This document shows positions 10,547 through 23,500 of a DNA stretch of 64,000 nt, piece by piece. The stretch covers positions 20,978,903 through 21,042,902 of the forward strand of contig CM036243.1 in NCBI GenBank assembly GCA_020698575.1, in the 5' to 3' direction. Positions within the stretch are counted from its first letter, which is position 1; the number at the start of each line of letters is the position of its first letter. The position numbers were made by a program, and so were the translations under genes. The notes under the pieces were generated by a model that was not told the DNA's origin, searched no databases, and saw only the letters and a list, made by a program, of their open reading frames with translations. Origin of the DNA: Bostrychus sinensis. Taxonomy: Eukaryota; Chordata; Actinopteri; Gobiiformes; Eleotridae.

Positions 10547-13500
10547 ATGATGAAGAACAAAGAGGAACTTGAGTAAGTACATTTCGGAGCTATGTATTTT
10601 GTCTCAGACAGCTGTTGGCAGATCAGCTAAAAAGTAATGTAAGATTTACTTAAAAGACAACATTTTTACTGCTGACTAAATTCATACTTCTTAAGAGTCT
10701 AAATATGAGTGGTCTAAACAATAAATTGCCCCAATTGAATGTGAGAGTGAACGGTTGTCCGTCTGTGTGCGTCTCATTGTCAACCTTGTGACTAACTGGC
10801 CATTGTCCTGGGTGTACCCCATCTAAGGCCCATAGTTGCTGGGATAGGCCCCTGCCAACCACGGCCCTGAACAGGCTCCAAACAGGCAGAAGAAGATGGA
10901 TGTATAATCGAGAACACACAGCATGCTATTAAATGCTTTTTCTGTTTTGTGTACATTGTGTTTATTTCTCTATTTACTTGAACTAAGATTTATGACATAA
11001 ATTTTTTATAATAATTCATAGATTCACAATGGAGGACTGTCAGAGTGGTATCTCTTTGCAACTTTTCCTGCATATTTCTCTTGTACCAGCAGTGAGTATC
11101 AAGTTGTTTCAAGAGCCACACTGTATTGTTTTATTACTAACTGTATATGTGTGTATATGTATTTCCAGGTGGTAATTGTAGGAGTACTTTCTTTCCTTCA
11201 GAGACGAGCTCAAAAACATGCCATCGACCATAAACTACCCTTTCTAGATGGGCGTTTTGGTATTGTGGTGTAAGTTCCATCCCAAGCAAGACCTACTATG
11301 TACATTGTAAATTAACTGTAAATAATTATATGTTTGAATTCTCGATAACTTTATTGTTGTTTTTATATGTTGCAGGCCTTTGGACACTATTGGCAGCTAC
11401 AGTAACCGTTGGTCATATGGTTTCGCATTTGGTGCTGTGTCCTCTAGCGTTTTGTTGCTCTTCTCTGAGCATTACATCCCCTTCAGTGTCCCGCCTTGGG
11501 CCAGAGGTAGGAGAAAGTACTACCTTTATTCAAAATTCAGCAGTGGAAGGAGTACTAAATAGGAAAACCCAATTTGTAATTTTTATTATACTATTACTAC
11601 TTTTAATAGCATACTGTAATTTTACAAGAAATCTGTTTATGTTGTACAATCCTTTTTGCACACTGTCTGTCTTTGCCCTCAGCTATAGTGTACTTGATTG
11701 GAGCCTTAGAAGTGGGTTTGGCCTATTTCCCTTTCTTTGCCTGTTTATCTACAACCTTCAGGGCTGTGGGTGCTGCACTAGGAATACTGTACTCACTAAG
11801 CTGGTAAACAAACAGCATATCGTACTTAATTATATCCAATGCCTAATGACAAAGTTTATTTATATTAGTGAGTTTCTCGCTAGAACTCATTTCAGTGGTT
11901 TTGAAACGTTGAAATGTAAAATCTTTGACTCATTTATTCATGTGTGTCTATAGCATTCCTGACTTTTTTTCTTAATAAGTTTTTTTTTTCCATTGTTATG
12001 TTGGCATTTTAGTAAAAAGAAAACACAGATAAGATGTGAATATTTCTACCTCAAAGTTCCAAAGCCTAGCATGCATTAGCCTACCTTAAAAGTGCTATTG
12101 TTATCATTTTATTTCAGGTTAATTTATTTAATAATACCTGCTTTGGGAATTCTTGTTGTATTAGAAATATGGAAGTTTAGGATAATGAACTAATAATGTT
12201 TAACGTGTTATGCATGTGTTTTAGGATTATCGTCACAGGTTTGGGATACATTCACTTGTCCCAATGGTGAGGTAGGTGACTTTTTTTAAAAGCAAAGTTA
12301 AGATTTATTGTTACTACAAAATGTTCAATGCATGTATGTGTGCTTGCTTCAATAGATTTTGGGTAAATACCAAAAGCTGATAATCCAGTGGCCCTGCATC
12401 CTGTCCCTCATCTTTCTGTTGGGACGATTTGTCTACATTTTAGTTAAAGCTATTCGCATACACCTTCAGCTGGAGCAGGTATGACCAGGGTATAATACAT
12501 CTTAAAGAGATTTGCTCAATAATCATTTTACCTCAGGTGGTCTAAAGTGAGTCCTTTATCTGAGATCGAAGAATATCTTAGTGTCTTCTAAAATCTGGAT
12601 AATACAAACTCTGAATAAGTTGGGGCACTTTCATAGCAGCAATAGTTGTAATACAGTTTTTATTACTATATTTTAAGTAACTGTTTGTTGCGTCATCCAA
12701 ATTTTTATTTGGGTCATGTGTTGGCTTCAAATTAAAAATGAGTTGTTGTTTTTATTTATGAAATCAGTTTCAACAGCTGATGTATTGCTAATGATCTACC
12801 CTACTGTAAATAAGACATAGTTACATGACATTTTTTTCTGCATTCTGTGGAAAGGTTTGAGAAGCAAAGCCTTTCTTAGCCTTTCTGCCTTCTAGTACTA
12901 CTAACCTTTGTGCTGGCAGGACTCAGAAGAGTTGATGCACCTTCACCAGATGCAGCATATTAAGAGACTGCTGAGGAAAACACCCACAAATAGGTAGAAA
13001 GCACTCCTTAGACTAAAACACTAAGAACATCTACTTCATGTAACCTTACCAAATCACAAAAGGAGCATGGGGGTTAAGCACAATATTGCCTTGCTATGTT
13101 GCAGTAAACCACTGAGCTGGTTCCAGAGAAAAGTCTATGAGTGGGACCCCTACTTCAAGTTTCCTAACAGGATCATTGGCACTGCCATTATTTCACTTAT
13201 AGGCTTGTATACGGTAAGAGTTAAAATAAGTGACAAGTATATGTTTTTTTTCCTGTTTAACTTTTTATTTAACAAGTCTGTTTTTGGCCCATTTTTTTTA
13301 GATGACATTAGCAGACTATAGTCTCAGTAATGTGGCTTTTGGACAAATAGAAAAATTGAAAGAAACACTGAAACATTTGACTATTTCCTGTAATGAGACA
13401 GAATCGTTTGGTGCCATGATACCACAGCTGGAGGAGCTTATTGCCGTATCAAGAAGTGAGTTGTAATTTACAGTAGGGCTGGGAAAAAAAAATAGTTTTG

Positions 13501-16216
13501 TGATATAACGCAGTACTTTTGTAACACACACATTATTTGATTCCTTGTATAATTAAGTTTATAAGTGAACTTGATTTTAAATTTAAGGAGAAAATATTGC
13601 AGTCATTGATAAAATTGAATTGCAATACGGATTGTATCAGCATATGTATATCACATCAAAAGCATATTGTCCCACTCCTAATTTACAGTATATTTGCATA
13701 ACAGTTGTGTAAAATAATGTTTGGATATTAAACCTTGTATACTTTCGCTGCAGAGTGCTGGTTTGCGACAACCATCTTTGCTAGTCTCAACTCTGTAGCT
13801 TACACCTGTCATGTACTTGCATGTTACAGGTGGGGGTATTTTTATTTAAATGTGTTATATCCAAAATAGTAAACTTTTTATAAGTGACAGTATGTATTCC
13901 TCACAGGAAACAAATGAAAAGACTGTGGAAGGGACAAAAGAGTTTTCTACCTGAAAAATTCCACAATCCCAGTTCAGCCATCAGTGTGGTAAGAAAAGAG
14001 ATGACCCTATCACTCGAAAATTATTTGAGGATGGAAAGGCAGATAAAAGTAATTTTCTAAAAAAATGTATACTTTTTGAAAATATTTTTTGACCACCAAA
14101 GTGGATAAGTGGATAGTACACTGACCTTGCATTTAGAAAAATAACCCTTTGAGCCAGATGTAGTAATAGTAGTACTAGTAAATGTTTCTGTGCTGTAATT
14201 GCCCAGAAATTCATACAACTTTGTATTTATTCAACCGAAGTACTGAGCTTTATCTTTGTTATTTTTTTTTTTTTACTTTTAGTCAAGTAATATTTTACTT
14301 ATACTTGTGCGTGAGCAATGTAATTTTGCAGTAACAGTAATCATTTTGAATACTTCTTCCACCTCTAATCTGTGCAGGCTTCGATTGCGAGGTACTCAGG
14401 GTGGCAGATAGCGTTTACACTTTGGGGTAAGCTGTTTTCAGTCACATATTCACATCTATAAAATGGAATATTAATCATAAGTCAATAACATTTTTTATTG
14501 CTAGGCTACCTGATTGTCCATTTTGTCCACTTCTTGTTTGCCTTGATGTTTGTTTACGCCCGTGGTACTTCCCATACAACATGGCCAAACCCTGCGCCTG
14601 CTTAGGAACATAGGAATCATACTGTGAGAATCTGTTCATGTTTTAACAGAAAAACCTAAAATTAACAATGTAAGTTGAGAAGATTACACTAACTTTTTAT
14701 TTTTCTCTTTTTCTTGTCATCTAGACTCACTATTGGTCTAGTTGTATTCCTTGTGATCATTCAAGTGGTACTAGTGCAAATCTTTTTTCTTCAGGACAAA
14801 ATGTCTCCTACAGACAAACAGAAACCCATTGCACTAAACAACAGGTGGGTACATTTCATTCACATATATTAGTATTGCATGTACTGTATTGCAATGTGTC
14901 ACTTCTTTTTTCCCCAGAAAGGCATTTCACTGCTTCAATTACTTCTTCTTCTTTTATAATGTTGTGATGGGAATCAGCAACTGCATCATCAGACTGCTGA
15001 GTAGTATTGTGGTGGGGACATGGCTGGTGTCTCGCATCGACCGAACCATCATGCAGAGAGGATATGAACATATGGACCCAGGTAGAGCATTGGCCATTAG
15101 TGCATTATTTTAGAAGATGGCACAATTTGTCAACAGTATAGAATTCAAGAAGTCTTGTTGCCCTAAACATGGAATAGTAGATTACCTTATTATAGGCAGT
15201 GTTATAGTGGTTCTTGAACATTTTATACCAAAAACACCACCACCACCACCACTTAATAAAATAAAAAAGGACTATATAAGGTCTAACTTCTAACTAACCT
15301 GTGCCTAAACAAGGAGTCACCAGTGGTCAACATGTCAAATCCAAGCACCAACTACAGTTGGACTGATGTAAAGGACAAAAATAACGGGGTGAATGATAAT
15401 GCAAGGAAGTCTGGCTAATGTACTGCAAAGGTCACAGAAAATGTGTTTAGAAATTGTTGATTGTTGATGTTTTTGTTATGCATTGACATTTACCCAATAA
15501 ATTAATATATTTTTCCTAATTATTAGGGTCAGGGAGGTGAAGGGTGGGGGCCGTCAACATAGCAACTAAAAAAATGGGGGTCACTTGTAAAAAAGGTTGG
15601 GAACCACTGGTCTAGATTACTATACTGTACAATGTTGTTGATTTAAAGACCTAACAGAACAGATTTCTAAGTGCAGATTGTGTAGAAAAGCCTCATCACC
15701 ATTATATTTGTTGCAGTTATATTAATTTATTGATTCATTGTAGGCTATGGTACTTGGGTAGGAATGATCACTGCTGACCACTATCACACCAACCCAGTGA
15801 TGGTGTGCTTCTGTCAGCTGCTGGTTTCTAACACTCTGGAGAGGCAAGGCTTATCTGCATACTCCACATTCAGTAACACACCATCTGGTCAGTACTATGC
15901 CCTGCCTGGGTGGGTTTCCTGCTGTATTGCCATTGCTTTCTATTAATTATTAATGGCTGTACTTTTTCCAGATTCCTCAGTAAACAGCAGGACTAGGAGA
16001 CGCTGGGCATTATACTACACCTTACTGAGAAATCCTCATTTCATCCTGTTGAGAAAACACCACCTTTCATCTTTAACCATCTCCAGCACAGATGCAGTGG
16101 TGAAGGCCTTGGTCATGGCTACTCAAACTCAGAGGAGACCAGCAGGTTTACAGGCAGACTCTGCAAAAGAGGCAGACCCTACATCTGAGACAAACTCCAC
16201 CCCAGCAGATCTTTAG
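10547..16216 (+). CDS. stra6l: stra6l-like retinol transporter, downstream copy, with two frame problems
   Basis: Eighteen exons: 10547-10572, 11022-11091, 11169-11269, 11376-11506, 11683-11803, 12225-12271, 12356-12478, 12920-12993, 13105-13213, 13302-13455, 13754-13829, 13907-13988, 14378-14426, 14505-14623, 14725-14844, 14918-15081, 15744-15887, 15972-16216. They encode about 650 residues, close to the STRA6 family length, with repeated hydrophobic helices, e.g. SLQLFLHISLVPAVVIVGVL, YLIGALEVGLAYFPFFACLS, ILSLIFLLGRFVYILVKAI and LTIGLVVFLVIIQVVLVQIF. The cytosolic tail includes RRRWALYYTLLRNPHF. Proposed role: uptake of retinol from RBP4 at the plasma membrane. Two defects: exon 5 ends YSLSW leaving two bases, while exon 6 (VWDTFTCPNGE) needs one, so they join with one base too many; and exon 14 has one extra base near 14549-14555. 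Either the gene is decaying, the model misses something, or the assembly has indels. Start ATG is doubled (10547 and 10550). Confidence 0.85.
10725..10895. repeat. Dispersed fish repeat (LINE-tail-like)
   Basis: Phrases such as CCCAATTGAATGTGAGAGTG, TGGGTGTACCCCATCT and GGCAGAAGAAGATGGATGTA match the 3' tail common in fish non-LTR elements that end in GATGGATG repeats. It lies in intron 1 of stra6l copy 2. Confidence 0.5.
13474..13680. mobile_element. hAT-type MITE with perfect 8-bp target duplication
   Basis: The ends are TAGGGCTGGGA and TCCCACTCCTA, and ATTTACAG is duplicated exactly at 13466-13473 and 13681-13688, the 8-bp size made by hAT transposases. At 207 bp it is non-coding. It sits in intron 10 of stra6l copy 2, just after the splice donor. 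Confidence 0.8.
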
Positions 16217-16463
16217 AGACTAGAGCTGTTTAAAATGGTTATTAAAAACTCAAAGTGGCCCCCTGTTGTGACTGAAACTTTCATATCATTGTTCTAACAC
16301 AGTCAACCAGTTCTCTATAATTACAGTCTTGACAGGTGACATGTCTATAATGCTAATGGGTTTAAAGCATTTTAAAAGCACAGAGATTTTACAACATTAA
16401 AGCAAAGTGTGTGACTGATGTTTTTTGTTGTTTATTTATTTATTTATTTATTTTCTTGTAGCC

Positions 16464-16469
16464 AATAAA
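16464..16469 (+). terminator. Poly(A) signal of stra6l copy 2
   Basis: AATAAA lies about 250 bases after the stop codon; a second AATAAA occurs near 16508. It ends the gene about 330 bases before the tdrd7 first exon. Confidence 0.5.
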
Positions 16470-16795
16470 ACAACTTTTATATGTTTGCAGTGGCACGGAC
16501 CTTGACAATAAAGATACATGTATTTAACACGGGAAATAGTGAAAGCAAATGTTTATGTGTATGGAAATGCCTACCCTCGATGCTAGAATGTGATATATTC
16601 ATAATTATTCATTGTATGAGGATTCCTACAGCAATGAAATCTCCATTCGTTCTCACATGTGGTACTACACAAACTAAAAATACAGTTTGTGGTTGTTGTT
16701 TGTTGTTTAATTTAGTTATTAATACAAAAACATCAGCCATTTTTTTCTGCAAATGTTTCATGTAATATATGGTGAAGTTACCGTCTCAAACCGTA

Positions 16796-16887
16796 ACCCG
16801 GCAGTGACCCCGTGAACTTGTTGTGGGCGTGACTCTCGTCGTATAGTTTCGACATAATTCCTGCAGACGTTGTAAAGTTAGTTTTAG
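16796..16887 (+). other. tdrd7: Candidate non-coding first exon of tdrd7
   Basis: A relatively CpG-containing stretch (GTGACTCTCGTCGTATAG) ends in GTTTTAG before the consensus donor GTAAGA at 16888. The next acceptor (TTTTTTTAG at 17515) is one base before the tdrd7 ATG, so a 5' untranslated exon is needed somewhere upstream and this is the best candidate. The exact transcription start is not visible. Confidence 0.5.
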
Positions 16888-17516
16888 GTAAGATTTGGTT
16901 TTTCATTATTCATTGTTTGCCAGAGCGAATGAAATCAATTTTATTTGCCCAAATTTTGCTCAAAACTACTGCAGGAATTTTGTTATATGTTTAAAAACGA
17001 TGTCTTGAAAGTACCAATGCCGCTAAAAATATCAACGTGGGCTAATCGTTAGCCTTAGTAAATGCTAATGTTGCAAAATGTACTGGATTTTTTTTTTAAG
17101 TGTCGGACAACTTTTTGATCTTTTTGAACTATTTGAAGTACAACCACAGTTATCTAGTTACAACTTTTTTTTTATTATTTGAAATTCGTATGTTTATTTA
17201 ATTATTTCATGCAAGTTATGGCTGGACATGCGGGACACTCCCTAACTTGCGCATTATGCTAGTCAGCTTTACTGAATGCATATCATTCAGTCGCATATCA
17301 ATCCAATGCAACAATAAGTAAAAATAAAATATTTACCAAACCTATTCAAAAAATTACATGATTTGCGGACTTAAATGATGGTCCCTTGCTTCTGATTAAA
17401 TAGAAAGCGAACGTTTTAAGCCTTTAAAGTTAAATTTATACTGACGCATGTTTAATGCATTTTGTAACCTATAATTTTATGATATTTTTTAGCAGAATAC
17501 AAAGTATTTTTTTAGG

Positions 17517-20500
17517 ATGGCGGATAGTGAATCTATCAAGAAAATGCTGCGATCTGTGCTCCAGTCCAGCAAAACAGGGGTGGCAATCACAAGCCTTCAG
17601 TCTGAGTACAGGTCTCTGTGTGGAGAGACGATCCCCCTGAAGAGACTGGGCTTCTCCAACCTGGAGGACTATCTGAGGAGCATCCCATCTGTGGTCCGTT
17701 TGGAGTCCCGTATGGGCACAGTGAGTCCTGCTCAATTTGATCTGCTATACTTGTCATTTATACTCTGATCATTTCAAATTAAAATATGAATAACTGTATG
17801 TTGAATAGATTAGCTAATAAATAACTCCCTTGTAGCTTGTATGTTTTGCTGCTGTGTGCAAAGAGACAGCACATATTGCTGAATTAGTGGCAAGGCAAAA
17901 AAGCTCCAAGAAATCTGGAAGATCTCAAGTTGTCAACTGCAAGATGAGATTTAAACCTGCGAATCCTTATGCGCTAAATGGTAGGAGTCATGTTTCTTAA
18001 CATTTTTTATTAGTGTTTAGTACATTGCCTATGGATTTATGTTGACAACTTACAATAGAAAATGAATGAACCACTAATCTGACGTTTCATTTATTGTTAG
18101 TAAAACCAAGGACGTCTCTTCGACAGCCATCAAACTGGACAAACTGGACTTCCAGTCGAAGGCCAGCCCACGGCTACGGTGGCTTCAGTGCATCAGGAGA
18201 TGTCAGGTTGAGTGGGTTTGCTTTTCATCAAACTAATTATAACTTATCCTAGTATTATCCTAGTTTATGAAGTGAGTATAAACTTTGGTCTTTTATTTTA
18301 CTTGACTGGTACCAGATGAGTGTTCTGTAAATTGAACTATTATATATATTGTAATAGTTGGGCTATAATTAGGTTTAGTGTTTCTTTGGCATTTAGATAA
18401 ACATTACTCTTAGTGATCATTTATATTTTCTCTTCAATGTATTGATGGCAGAAAGATGGACCCGCAGCGGAGTGCAATGACCCCTGTGGAGCAAAGACAC
18501 CCAGCTCTTCAACAAGCAATCAAACCAAATCATTTGCTGAACAAGTGAGGCCCTAATAACATTATTTTCTCACACATTTACTCATTTTGATGTGAATACA
18601 CTGATACTTACATAATTTAGAAACCACATGTTAAAAAATATTTCTGTGATTCCTGCAGGAAAGAAAACCATCTGGAAGTAATCCAAAGGCCCCCAGGTTT
18701 ATATGTACTTTTTAAAAAATATATATTTGCATATTTGATATAGGTTTTAACAAGTACTGTCAGTCGATTAAAAATGTAATTAGATTAATCGCACTCTTGG
18801 GTCATTGTTAATCACGATTAATCACAATGTTTAACTTGGTAGATTTTTAATGACAATATGCAGCTTTTGAATTAAAAGAAAGGCCAGAGAGGTTGAGGAG
18901 TGTGTTTTTACTTGGACAAAATTAAAGAGAACTCAACCCTTAACCACTTTTTTTTTTTTTTTTTTTTTCTGATCAGCAGTACAAATGAGGCTTTAGTGGT
19001 ACAGCTCACTATTTATATTTATATCTTTGACTGTTTTGTAAAAAACCAAAAAAGGTCTATTCACATTTTGTGGTGAAAACCATCAGAGGGCTGGCCTCCT
19101 AAGGTCAAAAGGTGGGTACATCTGCTCATTAGTTGCAGATAGAAAAGTGTGACGTATTTGACCTTGTTACCAAACCTGTGCCGCGTGTTTCCTCCCACAG
19201 TCCCTCTGGCTGGGCCAACCCTGGGCCAAGGTTGAGTTGCTTTTTAAATATACTGCATGAGACACCTGAATACACCTCTCCTCTGCTCCTCTCAACCCGT
19301 GGACAGGAGCGGGGTCACCGTTATTGGTCCGCAGTGAGGCTGCCGCTCTGCTCTGAGTCGAGAACTGACACTTAATGAAAAAAAAAAAACACACGCAACT
19401 GCAAATGAATTGTTTGTAGGAGTTTGGGGCTTGCAGCTCCATAATTTCAGGGATGGCCACGAAACTCCCCCCTCTCACCATGGGTCCAAGCCTCACAGAA
19501 AACACAGCTCCCAAGAACACACATGGATAGAAGCAGTGAAAGGAAGGATATGAAATGCACACGTAACATTTATTAGTCAGAAGTTTTACACGAGACTCGT
19601 GAGGGGAGGGGAAGGAGTGGGGTGTTGTGCACTGGCCAAAGCAATGGACTTGTCCTGAAGTCAAACCACAGGTATATGTGTGTGAGGCTGCCACAGAGCT
19701 CTCTCCTGTCTGTCTCATCAGGCAGAAGGAATATCACTGCGGAAGCGCGGGTCATTCACTGTGAAAACAAGTTAATGTTGCGATATACGGACATTTCCAA
19801 GACCGTCACACACACACACCCCTTGCGGGCGCGCCACACACTTTGAGAAGCACTGGTGTAAGGCAAAACAGAGCATATGATTAATTTGCAATAATAAATA
19901 TTAACGCATTAAATTTTTTTGATTAATTGCATGTGTTAACACGTTAATGTTGACAGCCCAAGTTTTAACAAATGACTGTTAAAATGTGTTTTACTCTAAA
20001 TAATGTAATAAGATCCCGAGTATATGTGGACACTTAATTGTTGTTTCATCTTTTCTCAAGACAAGCCCCCGATGCAAGTCAACAGATCCAAAAACTCACA
20101 GGTACAATAAATGCTCATATTTGCCCCAAAATCATTCTCATTTTATTTTAATGCTTGAAATCTCTTTATTGTGCAGTCTTCTGTGTTTAACCTGGAGCTG
20201 GAGCAAAGCAGACTAAGTCAAGTCTTGAACACATACAGCAGTGGATTGTGGATGTCCAAACTACCAGCCATCTACAGTAAAATGTTTAATCAACAACCCC
20301 ATCCTCAGACTCTTCTTGAACTTGAAAAGTGGACACACATTTGCTCAGTGAGTCTGCAACCCAGCAAAGACAACTTAATAATTATGTCAATAAAATTAAC
20401 AAATGTACATTCATTACCTTTTTACCAGCTGGAAAAGCTCCCAATGTCCAACAGAGCTGATCGCTTGATGTACCCTCCACTTCCTCCCAAGCCACCAACA

Positions 20501-23500
20501 TCTTTTAGAAACAACAATGGCCCAAATGAATTATCCAACTCTTCAAGCTGTATTACAACACCACTCTCGTCCGGCACTTCAACTCCAGAGAGGCCTCCAG
20601 CTCCTCTTCCTGCCCCTGTTCCTAAACCAAGAGGTTGCCCTAGAAATCCTTTGGCGAAGCCCACCTTTGTTTTTCCTTCAGAGTGTGTTGGTGACTCTTC
20701 AAAACTATTGCATCCAGTCAGTTTACACAGCCCTGCCCCCAATCCAGCTTTTGCTCCCCAATTTATGAATGGGGGGGTTGGAAACAATCCTGCCATTCCC
20801 GCCACAACCACCAGCCAAATCCCATTGTCCCGGTCACCAGCTCTAAAATTGGCATCTCCTCTACAGCCTGGTCCTGACATCTTGTCCCTCTTGAAGGCTA
20901 CCTTTAACACAAGGTTAGATTTACCCCCTCAGACTCCTGCAAAATCTTCTGCTGTCACTATTTCAGAAGATGTACGACATAAAGTGAAGGAACTTCTCCT
21001 AAAGTACACCAATGGCCTGTGGGTTCAGGCTGTGCCTAAGCTCTTTGAAGAGACTTACAAAATACCATTCCCTGAACATGCGCTGGATGATTTGTCTCTC
21101 TGGCTGGACATGTGTAGTGTGGAGTACCCTGTCCCAAATGACAAGAAGAAGGTGAGATGAAAACAAGAATTGACATTAATAAATAATATTGCCCATAAAT
21201 TCTAAGAAGGATCAGAATGAATACATACACTGACATGTACATATGTACTGTGACATGACAATTCATTTCAACTGGTTGTCTTAATGGTTTATTTTAGTGT
21301 TTATGATTTATAAGACTGATGCTGGAAGGAAGTACTTTACTACAGATTTCATGTGAAGCGTGGGATGTAACATTTGAACAGTATTCTTGTATCTTGGTAT
21401 CAGTATATCTTGATCAAATATTGTTAATTTGTTGTTAATTTTGTTTGTGAACAGGCTATCTTGTACTTCTCGGGCAGAGAAGAAATGGAGGCCACAGAAG
21501 AAAGAGGCCACCCTCTCCCCTCTGGTCTTGAGGTGGTGGGACCCACAGTTCCTCCACATCTCATTTTTCCCTCAGAGCAATACCCGTCAGTTTTAATTAC
21601 TGATGCCAAGAGCAGCAATGCTGTTACTGTCAGGTAGAAAATAATAGTGATTACATGAGTTGTATTCTTATATTATATCTAAATGCCACATATTGGACTG
21701 TATGCTCATGAAGTCTCTCTACTCAGGTATGTTGGCAAAAACTATTCGACTGCCCAGGAAGCCATGGAAGAAGCCATGCACAACTTTTACTGTGAGAGAT
21801 CAACAGGCTACTCTTTGTCTAAAGTCACCATTGGGCAGCTTGTAGCTGTTAAGGGTGACAATGAAGATGAAGTGGCCAGAGCTCAGGTTATAGAGGTCAT
21901 AAATCCACACAAGGTTAAGGTAAGTTAAACATGCTCGACAGCTAAAATTAAAATTAATATTTAATGGAGTCTTAAATGCAGCATCACTGTTGTCACATTT
22001 TTAGGTGTATTACTTAGACTATGGCTGCTCCTTGGAGACAAGTACGGGAGCTCTGCGGGAGCTGCACCAAAGCTTCCTCTCTCTGCCCTTCCAGGCTACT
22101 AATGTTAAATTAGCTGGTACAGATACAATTAACAAATTGCCATCTAATGCTTGGGTAAACTGTGAAAAAAAAATTATTTATTTCTTGTAGGCCTTGAGCA
22201 TTTTAGCTCCCATCCATCGGTGCTGTCTTGCCTGGAGAGACTGGCTGTTGGAAAGATTCTCCTAATGGAGACATTAGAGCCCTGTCAACACAATGAAATG
22301 CCTTTTGTTGTGTTGTATGACACTTCACAAGATGAAGACATCAACATAAACTCAAACTGCCTAAAAGCCCTGCAAGATGAGACTATGAACAACCCACTGA
22401 CTGTTAGTATCATACAAGAATATTAGTTTCATTGTATTGAAATGGCTGCATCTGCCATAACTTTGTTGCTAACTTTGTATGTAAGTGTGTTTTCTTACGA
22501 TTGCTTTTTGGTCCCCAGGTCAAAGTTACATATCAGGATGTGTGTGTCACAAATGTATGCACAGATGGCGTTATCTACTGTCAGCTGCCATCAAGAGGAA
22601 TGGCAAGACTTTCCAAAATGTTGGAAGAAACAGAGGCATTCTTTAAATCTCAGGTAGATTTTAACAATTAGGTTCAACTCATTTTAAAAACCTAACATAA
22701 AATTGCCTCTACATATCATACATGGTCTTTCTTTATCTGCATGCTCTTTTGATAATGTGTCTGGCTTTTTTTTTTCCAAGGTGACATCTGAATCTCTGGT
22801 CTCTAGACCCTTCAGTGGGAAGCTGTGTCTGGCCCGCTATAAAGGAAAATGGTCAAGGGTAGAGGTATATAGCATTTTAACCTTCAAGCTTTCACACAAT
22901 CTTTATTACATGGAAGCTCTTCATAGCCAAATAGTTTTAGGAGTTAACTAAAATAGTTTAATGTAGTGTAATTGCACTAAATATTAATCTTTCAGGTCAC
23001 CAATATTTATGGCAACAGAGTAATAGAAATCCTGCTCATTGACTTTGGGGTTACAGCGACAATAGAGGTTACTGAGCTTAGAGAGATTCCGCCACCTTTC
23101 CTCAAAGACTTGACCATCATCCCACCTCAGGTTAAGTGAATGGCTCTGTGAGAGCATGATTATGTTGTATCTAACAGTGTTATAAAACTGGTTGCCTAAC
23201 AAAATGTGTTGCATTGTGTGCTGTGTAGGCCATCAAATGCTCTCTTGCTGATGTCCAAGTGCCAGAGGGAGGCTGGAGTCCTGAGGCTGTTAAGTGGGTA
23301 AAGGAAGTGGTCCTGGGCCCCAAGGCTGCCAAAATGAATGTAAGATAATACATTTGTATTAAAATGATACTAAATGTAGCTTTGAGTGTTGGTGATTGGA
23401 CTTTTCCTTCACTTTATTTAGATCCTGAAATTAGGAGAACAAAAGGGGAACCGACTTGTCTACATGTACCTGTTTATTGGCACAGACAGTGTGGAAGTTG

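Noticed and set aside
14060..14170. tRNA-like stretch GTGGATAAGTGGATAG
   Set aside because: The B box and cloverleaf pairing are too degraded for a tRNA gene; at most a decayed SINE.
19167..19718. 183-codon minus-strand open frame
   Set aside because: It lies wholly inside a hAT-like element with a clear target-site duplication in a tdrd7 intron; no family features.
20422..20910. 162-codon minus-strand open frame
   Set aside because: Antisense shadow of tdrd7 exon 8, created by its Pro/Ser-rich coding sequence.
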